From assembly GCF_947496985.1 (NCBI RefSeq), contig NZ_CANMEZ010000004.1:434001-498000 (forward strand): 64,000 bases of DNA. The letters are read 5' to 3'. Positions within the stretch are counted from its first letter, which is position 1, and each line of letters opens with the position of its first letter. This document shows, piece by piece, positions 44,655 through 53,900 of the stretch. The position numbers and the translations under genes were made by a program. The notes under the pieces were generated by a model. That model searched no databases, was not told the origin of the DNA, and worked only from the letters and a program-made list of their open reading frames with translations. The DNA is from an uncultured Kordia sp. GTDB lineage: Bacteria; Bacteroidota; Bacteroidia; Flavobacteriales; Flavobacteriaceae.

Positions 44655-46058
44655 TTAATTATAGCCTATTAATACTGCTATTACGAGTGTGATTGCTGAA
44701 AAAATAAATATTGTGATGGCAACTGGAAATATAAATCGAAACCAGCGATCTATTGGAACACGGCACATGCTCAACATGGCGATTAAACCACCAAGTGTTG
44801 GATTGATTAAATTAGAAACTCCATCACCAATTTGAAATGCTAAAATAGTAGTTTGACGCGTTAACCCAATAACCTCACCAGAAGGAATCATTACAGGTAA
44901 AGTTGCTAGTGCTTGTCCACTTCCTGATGGTATAAAGAAGTTAACAAAGCTTTGTGATATTGCCATACCAACGGCAGATAAATATAGTGGCAAATCTTTC
45001 AATAATTCTGACAGTTGAAATGAAATTGTATCACTTATATGTCCCATTTCTAATAATACTTTTATGGTTGTTGCAAAACCTACCATGAAAGCGCCAGGTG
45101 CTACATAGGATACTGATTTTAACAACGTATCACTAAAAGTAGTTGTATTCATTCTTCCTATAATTCCCGAAGTAATAGCTACCATTAAAAATACAGCAGA
45201 TATTTCATTTAAATACCATTTCAGATTAAAAACTCCATATAGTATTGCTGTCAAACCAATTACAAACACAGAAATCACTAACCAATTATTGGTTGATATT
45301 TTATACTCTTTAATAGATTTTGAAAGTGATATTCCATCAATATTTAACCCATTTCCAAGGCTTTTTTCAGGATTATTGGTAATTTTCTTTAAGTATCTGA
45401 CATTATAATACGCTAAGAAACTTAGTGCGCTAAAACAGAGTATACTCCGTAATAAAGCTCCTGAAAACAGAGGAAGTTCTGCTATTTTATGTCCAACACC
45501 AACCGTATATGGATTTATAGGCGACAGTCCAAATCCTATAGTAATGGCACCAACAGAAATACCTGCGGCTAATATTAAATCGCCTCCAAGTGCTAATGCT
45601 ACAACAGCCGCAATAGGAACCATCGCAATGTTATGTTCATAACCAACAAAAACACCAAGTGCGCCATAAATAAAGGTCATGATGACTACTGCTAGGTATT
45701 TTTTTTCCTGTCCGAGTAGTCTCACAAACGTTCCAACTACATTTTCAATAGCTTTCGTACGTTCCATAATACCAAACATAATACCACCAGCAAATACAAC
45801 AAACATCACTTCTATAGCAGCTTTAAAACCTAAAGGAATGGCTTTAAACATATCTAAAAAACCAATTGGTGTGTTTGGAATAGTTGTATATGAATTTGGA
45901 ATGACACGATTACGGCCATCAATCAACATCCGTTTGAATTCTCCAGCAGGAATGATATAAGAAAGTAGCGTTACAAAAACTATGATTATGAATACAATCA
46001 CTACAGCATGAGGAATGTGTTCATACCATTTCTTTGTGTTTTTTAAGGTTGTATTCAA
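44655..46058 (-). CDS. YfcC-family (DcuC-like) transporter
   Basis: A 467-residue integral membrane protein with about twelve helices. Characteristic blocks are the SYIIPAGEFKRM start, VGYEHNIAMVPIAA, GFGLSPINPYTVGVGHKIAE and QSFVNFFIPSGSGQALATLP near the C-terminus, which match the YfcC / C4-dicarboxylate carrier family. Family members often sit beside M20 peptidases, as here, suggesting import of acylated amino acids or small peptides that the enzyme then cleaves. It is upstream of and likely co-transcribed with the deacylase gene. Confidence 0.88.
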   Translation of the reverse strand: MNTTLKNTKKWYEHIPHAVVIVFIIIVFVTLLSYIIPAGEFKRMLIDGRNRVIPNSYTTIPNTPIGFLDMFKAIPLGFKAAIEVMFVVFAGGIMFGIMERTKAIENVVGTFVRLLGQEKKYLAVVIMTFIYGALGVFVGYEHNIAMVPIAAVVALALGGDLILAAGISVGAITIGFGLSPINPYTVGVGHKIAELPLFSGALLRSILCFSALSFLAYYNVRYLKKITNNPEKSLGNGLNIDGISLSKSIKEYKISTNNWLVISVFVIGLTAILYGVFNLKWYLNEISAVFLMVAITSGIIGRMNTTTFSDTLLKSVSYVAPGAFMVGFATTIKVLLEMGHISDTISFQLSELLKDLPLYLSAVGMAISQSFVNFFIPSGSGQALATLPVMIPSGEVIGLTRQTTILAFQIGDGVSNLINPTLGGLIAMLSMCRVPIDRWFRFIFPVAITIFIFSAITLVIAVLIGYN

Positions 46059-46115
46059 TATTAGATTCTATTTGAGAGTAAAGAAGTGTAATTTAATCAA
46101 AATATTTAGACAACA

Positions 46116-47777
46116 CTAGAACAATTGCTTTATAAACAACTCCAACTCTACTCCTTTTTCTATTTGAAGTTTTTTACGGATACGATATCTAGCCGATTTT
46201 ATAGAAGAAAGTGTAGCGCTTCGTACGTTCATAATCTCTTTCAAACTTAAATTCAAATAAATCAAATGACAAATTTCGCGTTCTGCTTTGGTAAGATCGG
46301 GAAAACGTTCAGCAAGTTGCATTTCAAAATTGGCTTCGGACATATTGTTGACTTCGGAGACACTATCCAATCGTTTTTCAGTATTGATCTGGTTTTTTAG
46401 TTGAATTAAAATACTTTGGTACGTATCTACAATACCTGTACTACTCTCTTTAGTTTGCAACTCTTTAATCGTATCCAATAGTTCTTTTTTAAAATCGATA
46501 CGCATCTTATTATCCATCAACAATCGCTCTGTTTTATAACGTAGAAAATTCACTTTTTCATTCAACAATTCAGTCTCTAACTCTTGTTTTTGACGATTTC
46601 TAAGATTAATTTTTCGTTTATATCGATACAATAAAAATAAACTAATCAAAGCTAGTAATGCAAGAAAAAATAAAACCGCAAACAAACGTTTTTGTGAACG
46701 TTGCGATTTGGCGACTCTTTGTAATTCTATTTTTTCTGTGGATGCTTGTAAACTGTCACGATATGCTTCTTGTTTAAACTTAAATTCTAAAGCTAATTTT
46801 TCAAAACGTTCAGATTGTTCTATGGTTCTAGAGGAATCTCTATATTTTTTGTAAGTCCTATAAAAAGATAAGGCTTTTTTATATTTTTTTTGATCTCGTT
46901 CAATTTTATAGCGCTCCAAATACAATCGGCCTAATAATATTTTATTTCCATATTGAGCCGCCAATACTTCACTACTATCTAGGTATTTTGATGCTTCACT
47001 AAATAGATTCATTTTTCGAGCATTAAAAGCCAAATCTTTCATCGTAGAAGCCAATCGCTCTATCTTTTCTTCTTTTTTATAAATGACAAGATTTTGTTTA
47101 TGAAGTTCAAAAGCTTTTTGATACATTTTTTTGGCTCTATATACTTTTGCTTTATATCGGTTTACATCTGATAAATAAAGAGGTTCCGTAAAATAATTCT
47201 TAGCACTGTCTAAAACGATAAGTGAACTATCAAGTTCTTTTTTTAAATATAAAAAATGTCCATAATTGTTTAGTGATACTCCATAATCCAAACTATCACT
47301 ACGGCGCATTACCAAGGCTTTTTTCATATAAGAAATAGCTTTATCATATTTTCCTTGTGAACGGAATAACATGGCGATATTGTGATACGAACGTCCAATT
47401 TTAGAAGAATCTCTGGCTTTTTCTTTAATTTTGAGCGATGTCAAGTAATGCTGTAATGCTTTACCATAATTATTACGTCTACGTTCAATAATTCCTAAAC
47501 AATCGTAGGCAAGTGCTTGCTGTGTTGCTCTATCAGAAAAAGGATAATTACCTTCTAATATTGTCAAAGCATTTTTAAAATATTCAGAAGCTTTAATCGG
47601 ATCAGAAGTGTCTATTAAAACTCCTAAATCTATAGTGCGCGAAACACGTAACGAATCCGAAGAAGTTGTTTCTAATAAAACAGTGAGTGAATCAATTTTT
47701 TGTTGCTTGTTTTGAGCGTAACAAAACAATGTTACACCAAAAAATAGCACTAAAAATAAATAAGACTGCTTTTTCAT
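46116..47777 (-). CDS. TPR-transmembrane-HTH regulator 1
   Basis: A 553-residue regulator: signal peptide (LFLVLFFGVTLFCYAQ), TPR-like helical repeats (about 25-320), a membrane helix (LFAVLFFLALLALISLFLLY), a coiled-coil linker and a C-terminal LuxR/GerE-like HTH (LTKAEREICHLIYLNLSLKE then IMNVRSATLSSIKSARYRIR). The TPR domain should be periplasmic and the HTH cytoplasmic. It is divergent from the giant surface protein at 47902; 124 bp separate them and contain a TTTGCTACC direct repeat. Two paralogues at 56543 and 60422 also precede surface-protein genes. Control of the neighbour is inferred. Confidence 0.85.
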   Translation of the reverse strand: MKKQSYLFLVLFFGVTLFCYAQNKQQKIDSLTVLLETTSSDSLRVSRTIDLGVLIDTSDPIKASEYFKNALTILEGNYPFSDRATQQALAYDCLGIIERRRNNYGKALQHYLTSLKIKEKARDSSKIGRSYHNIAMLFRSQGKYDKAISYMKKALVMRRSDSLDYGVSLNNYGHFLYLKKELDSSLIVLDSAKNYFTEPLYLSDVNRYKAKVYRAKKMYQKAFELHKQNLVIYKKEEKIERLASTMKDLAFNARKMNLFSEASKYLDSSEVLAAQYGNKILLGRLYLERYKIERDQKKYKKALSFYRTYKKYRDSSRTIEQSERFEKLALEFKFKQEAYRDSLQASTEKIELQRVAKSQRSQKRLFAVLFFLALLALISLFLLYRYKRKINLRNRQKQELETELLNEKVNFLRYKTERLLMDNKMRIDFKKELLDTIKELQTKESSTGIVDTYQSILIQLKNQINTEKRLDSVSEVNNMSEANFEMQLAERFPDLTKAEREICHLIYLNLSLKEIMNVRSATLSSIKSARYRIRKKLQIEKGVELELFIKQLF

Positions 47778-47821
47778 TGAAAACTTCTATAAAGTCTCTA
47801 AAAGTAATACTTTTTTTAGGA

Positions 47822-47840
47822 TTTGCTACCATTTGCTACC
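47822..47840 (+). promoter_or_regulatory. TGnnACC direct repeat upstream of surface protein 1
   Basis: TTTGCTACC occurs at 47822-47830 and 47832-47840, exactly 10 bp apart. It is located 61 bp before the ATG at 47902. The same half-site spacing occurs before the two other surface-protein genes. Confidence 0.65.
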
Positions 47841-47901
47841 TTATAAAACAATGCTTTTTTGGGTTTTCAAACTAAGTTTGCAAAAAATAAAAATTGTTCT
47901 C

Positions 47902-50900
47902 ATGCGAAACCTACTTTTAAGCGTATTCCTATTTTTTTGTGTGTCCCATATTGCATATTCTCAACATTTTGAGTTTTTTATTGAAACCACTACTCAAAAT
48001 GAAACCTTCACCATACCTATTGATGGTTCTTTAACTTACAACTATAATGTTAATGTTGTTGTTCCTTTTAATCCTAATGCCACTGTTTCTTATACGAATG
48101 TTACAGGAGCCCTAACGCACACTTTTGGAAATGCAGGGTCTTATATTATTAGAATACTAGACGGAAGTTTGTTTCCAAGAATAATTTTTTCTAACAGTCC
48201 AGATAAATCGAAGATAACAATTATATCGCGTTGGGGAAATAACCCTTGGACAACTATGGAGTCTGCTTTTGAAGGCTGTGATAACTTAATCCTCGATGCT
48301 AGTGATACTCCAAACCTTAGTAATGTAACGTCTACTAATAAAATGTTTAAAGACGCTGATGCTCTTGTCGATAATAGAAATAAAATAGGGACATGGGATA
48401 TGAGTAATGTGCAAGATATGGAGCAAATGTTTCGAAACTGTACTGTATTTAATGAAGATCTAAGTAATTGGGATACGAGTAATGTACAAATCCTTCATAG
48501 AATATTTCAAGGAGCCGCTCTTTTTAATCAAAATTTAGGGAATTGGGACATTAGTAATGTAACCGGGACAGATGCTATATTTGCACAAGCAGGTGTTTCA
48601 ACAAGTAATTATGACCAAACTGTGACTGGATGGGGAACGCTAGATACAGGAGAAACACAAATTCCAAGTGGATTAAATATTAGGTTTGATAACAGTACGT
48701 ATTGTGCATCGCAGGCAATAAGAACAACATTAGCGAACGCTCCCACGAATTGGAACTTTATAGATAGTGGTTTAAACTGTAATAATGTTTCTGATGATGG
48801 TCTTTTTATTACAACCTGGGAAACTACGACTGCTAATGAATCTATTACAATTCCTACTGCTGGACTAGGATATGGATATTATATAGACTGGGGAGATGGG
48901 CAAATAGACAATTCAGTTACAGGAAATATCTCGCATACATACACTAACGCTGGTACACATAGAGTAAGAATCGGTGGTTTATTCCCTAGAATCTATTTTA
49001 ACGAGACAGGAGATAGATTAAAAATTAAAAGCATTGAACAATGGGGAACTATTGTTTGGCGAGATATGTTTAATGCGTTTGATGGATGTGAAAACCTGAC
49101 GTACAATGCAACTGATGCCCCTAACTTATCAAATGTAACTGATTTATCGAGAATGTTTAGTAAATGTAAAAATTTCAATGCAACAAATTTGAATAACTGG
49201 GATTTAAGCTCTATTAGGTCTGTTACATTTATGTTTAACGAAGCTGAAAAATTTAATGGAGATATCTCCAATTGGGATGTAAGCAATATCATAGATTTTA
49301 GAAATATGTTTTCTTCGGCTCGTGATTTTAATAGAGATATTTCTGGATGGACAATTAATACGAGTGAGCCTGTAACCATGGAAGGAATGTTTGCTGGAGC
49401 AAGTGACTTTAATCAACCCATAGGAAATTGGAATATAGGCCAAGTGACAGATGTAGGTTTTATGTTCCAAGATGCACTAAATTTCAATCAAAGTTTAGCC
49501 AATTGGGATATTTCAAACCTAACAGATATGGATGGCATGCTTGACAATACAGGTTTATCCATAGATAATTATGATGCTACATTGATGGGTTGGGCAACTA
49601 TAGAAAACGGAGAAGCTCAAATTCCTACGGGCATTACTTTTAGCGCGTTTGGACTCACGTATTGCCATGCATATAATGAAAAAAGTATTTTAGAAAACAC
49701 ACCAAACAATTGGATTATTACAGATGCAGGACCTGAATGTTCTGATGTAGCTTTTATCACCACTTGGGAAACCACTAGCGCGAATGAAAGTATCGAAATT
49801 CCTACCGATGGCAATGGATATAACTATGTAGTCAACTGGGGAGATGGAACTTTTGATACCAATATTACAGGAAATGCCACGCACACATACACAACCGCAG
49901 GAACGCATACGGTTGAAATTTTTGGAGATTTTCCAAGAATTTATTTTAATAATAGTGGAGATAAAGACAAAATCAAGTCCATAGATCAATGGGGAGCAAT
50001 TGAATGGACTAGCATGAAGAGTGCTTTTAATGGCTGTTCTAATCTTGTTGTAAATAACGATGCTGGTGCTCCAGACCTTTCTAATGTTACCGTTTTGGCC
50101 AATATGTTCGAGAGTACAGCTATCAATACCCAAGGGTATTTAAATAGTTGGAATGTTGAAAACGTAACCGATTTCTATCGTATGTTTTTTGTCTGTCCTA
50201 ATTTTAACCAACCGCTAGATAATTGGAATGTCTCGAATGCAACTACATTAAGAGGAATGTTTCATCATGCAATCAACTTCAATCAAGATATCACGGGTTG
50301 GAATGTAGGAAAATGTAGAAATTTTGCTCAAATGTTTTTGACTTCAGACAATCAGACACATCTTTTCAATCAAGATATTAGTGGTTGGAATGTAGGCGAA
50401 TTTGTTTCCGATCTTCAAAATATCGAAATGTATCAGATGTTTAAAAACGCCAAAAACTTTGATTATAATTTAGGAAGTTGGGACATTTCTAATGTTACCA
50501 ATATGGACAACATGCTTGATAATTCTGGATTATCTGTAGATAATTATGATGCTACGTTAATAGGTTGGGCTACTTTAGATGCGAGTGAAACTCAAATTCC
50601 TTCTAATATCAATGTAGGAGAAGTAGGTTTACAGTATTGTGCTTCTGTAGTGGAACGTACGAGTTTAAAAAATAGTAATAATTGGTCATTTTTAGATGCA
50701 ACTTTAGCTTGTCCCGAGGAAGACAAATTTATTATGGTATGGAAGACAACATCTAATAATGAGAGCATTAGATTTCAGTTTACGGGGGCTACGGGTAATA
50801 ATAATAGTTATACTGTAGATTGGGGTGACGGCACTGTAGATAACGATGTTTCTGGAAATAGAGAACATACCTATGCGCAAGCAGGAACTTACGAGGTGAA

Positions 50901-53900
50901 ACTATCGGGGGAATTTAGATTTAGATACAATAACTTGTCTGCCGCTACCTCAACAAGATTAAAACTTTATGAAATTAGACAATGGGGAGCCAATGAATGG
51001 ACGAGTACTGCCCAAGCCTTTTACGGATGTGAAAATTTGAAAATCACAGCGACTGATGTGCCAGACTTAAGTTTGGTAAGTAATATGGAAGATATGTTCC
51101 GAAATTGCACTAACCTAAAAGATTTAGGTGGCAAAATGGGATCTTGGGATGTAAGTACTGTAGATAATTTTTCTTCGATGTTCCAAGGAGCAAATAACTT
51201 CAATACAAATTTAGGAAATTGGAATCTTAGCAATGCTATGGACATGAGTAGTATGTTAAATGGTTCAGGGCTTTCAAGCGGTTCGTATGATTTAACTTTA
51301 GTAGGTTGGAGAAACAATCCAAATACACCTTCAAATATCAATTTAGGAGCTTCTGGGTTAACGTATTGCAATGCTGTAAGCGAACATGATTATTTAGATA
51401 ACGATTTAAACTGGTCATTGAGTGATGCTGGTCTTAATTGCCCTACAGACGAGCCTTTTATCACCAAATGGGAAACTACTACAACCAATGAAACGATATC
51501 CATTCCTATAGAAACAAACATCCTAAATCCAATAATTTATAATTACTATGTAGATTGGGGAGATGGTTCGCCAATAACATTTGAAACAGGTGAAGCAACA
51601 CATGCGTATGTCAACGCAGGAATATATGATGTAAAAATTACGGGAGAATTCCCTCAAATACGCTTTGATAATGCTACTACAAGTAATAGAAATAAAATTT
51701 TATCTATTGAACAATGGGGAACGATTCAATGGAGAAATTTCGCAAGAGCTTTTAGAGGTTGTTCTAATATTGTGATGAATGCTACCGACATTCCAGATTT
51801 AAGCAGCGTAACAAGTATGTTGTATATGTTTGAAGGAACAAGTGCTTTGGTTGATAATGGTGGACGCATCAATGACTGGGACACAAGTACTATAACCCAA
51901 ACAGGATATATGTTCCAAAACTCTGCGTTCAATGAAAGCATCAATAATTGGGATGTAAGTAATGTTACATTTATGGGCTTTATGTTTAGAAATAATGCAA
52001 ACTTTAATCAACCATTAAACAATTGGGAATTATCAGATAATGTAAGCTTATTTGAAGCATTCAAGAATGCTAGTGCGTTTAATCAAGATCTAGGAAGTTG
52101 GGATATTAGTGGAGTGAATAGTATGGGAGGTATGCTAGACAATACAGCCATGTCTATGGAAAATTATGACAATACCTTAATTGGCTGGGCAACGCTAGAT
52201 GCTGGCGAAACGCAAATACCTTCTGGATTAGAATTAGGAGCTGTAGGTCTTACGTATTGTAATAGTGAAACCGAAAGAGCGCTTTTAACAGGGACTTCCT
52301 ATATTTGGATAATCACGGATGCAGGAAAAGACTGTGATGCTATTTCATTTATTACCACATGGGAAACCACAACTGCCAATGAAACCATTACGATTCCTAC
52401 GTTTTCGGGAGATCCGTATGATTACATTGTAGATTGGGGCGATAATACAGCGGATACCAGTGAAACAGGAGATGCAACACATTCCTACGCAACTCCAGGA
52501 ATTCACACAATAAAAATTAGAGGAACGTTTCCAAGAATATTTTTTGATGATGCAGCCGCAGATAAAGACAAAATCTTAACAATTGAACAATGGGGACCAA
52601 ATCAATGGACAACCATGAGTCGTGCCTTTATGGGATGTACAAACTTAGTCCTAAATGCAGATGATAGTCCAGACCTTAGCAGAGGCGGAACTTCTACAAT
52701 ACGATTACAACAAATGTTTACCAACGCCAGTAATTTGGTTGATTTAAAAGATCAAATTGGAAATTGGGATGTAAGCAACGTGGTCAATATGTGGGCAACT
52801 TTTGGCAACTGTACTTTATTTAATGAAGACATAAGTGGTTGGAATATTTCTGGTGCTACTAGCCTACTTCAAATGTTTGTAAACAATCCAAATTTCAACC
52901 AAGATTTGAGTGGATGGAATACAAGTAACGTTCAAAATTTTTCTGCAATGTTTGCGGGAGCAGCTGCTTTTAATCAGAATATTAGTGGTTGGAATACCAG
53001 CAACGCAACGAATATGAACGCTATGTTTATAGATGCAACTTCCTTTAACCAAGACATTAGTGGTTGGAATGTTTCTTCTGTAGCACGAATGGACAAAATG
53101 TTTCAAAACGCTACCGCATTCAATCAAGATATCAGTGGTTGGAATGTTTCTTCTGTACAGCGAATGGACAGAATGTTTCAAAATGCCACAGCTTTCAATC
53201 AAGATTTGAGTAATTGGGACATCAGCAGTTTAGGAAGTAGTGTGACGTTTACAGAAAGTGCAGAATTTATGTTTTTTGATGCTACGGCATTCAGTACTGA
53301 AAATTATGATGCATTGCTTTTAGGTTGGTCTATGGATAGTAGTGGCAATGCTACGGATGGAGACGACGATATTCCTTCTAATATAATATTTGAAGGTCCG
53401 CCAACAAACTATTGCCCGGGAGCAGCAGGAATAGAAATTTTAATCGATACACCTTATAATTGGACAATCAACGGCGGAACAGAAGATTGTGAAAGCGTTT
53501 CTTTTATCACTACATGGCAAGTAGGTGCTAATGAAACCATAGTAATTCCTACGTTTCCTGGAGCTGCCTACGATTATAGAGTAGATTGGGGAGATGGAAC
53601 GATAGATACCAATCAAACAGGCGATGCTACGCATACCTATACCAATGCAGCTATATATACAGTAAGTATCAGTGGAACATTTTCAAGAATTTATTTTAAT
53701 AATGACCTTTTAGTAGACAATGTAACGCCTCGTTCAAACGGATCAAAAGACAAGTTGTTAACGATTGAACAATGGGGACCAAACCAATGGACAATCATGC
53801 ACCGCGCTTTTCAAGGTTGTAGCAATCTAGTATTAAATGCAGATGATACGCCAGATTTTAGTGGAGTCACAACTATGGGCATTCACCAAATGTTTCAAGG

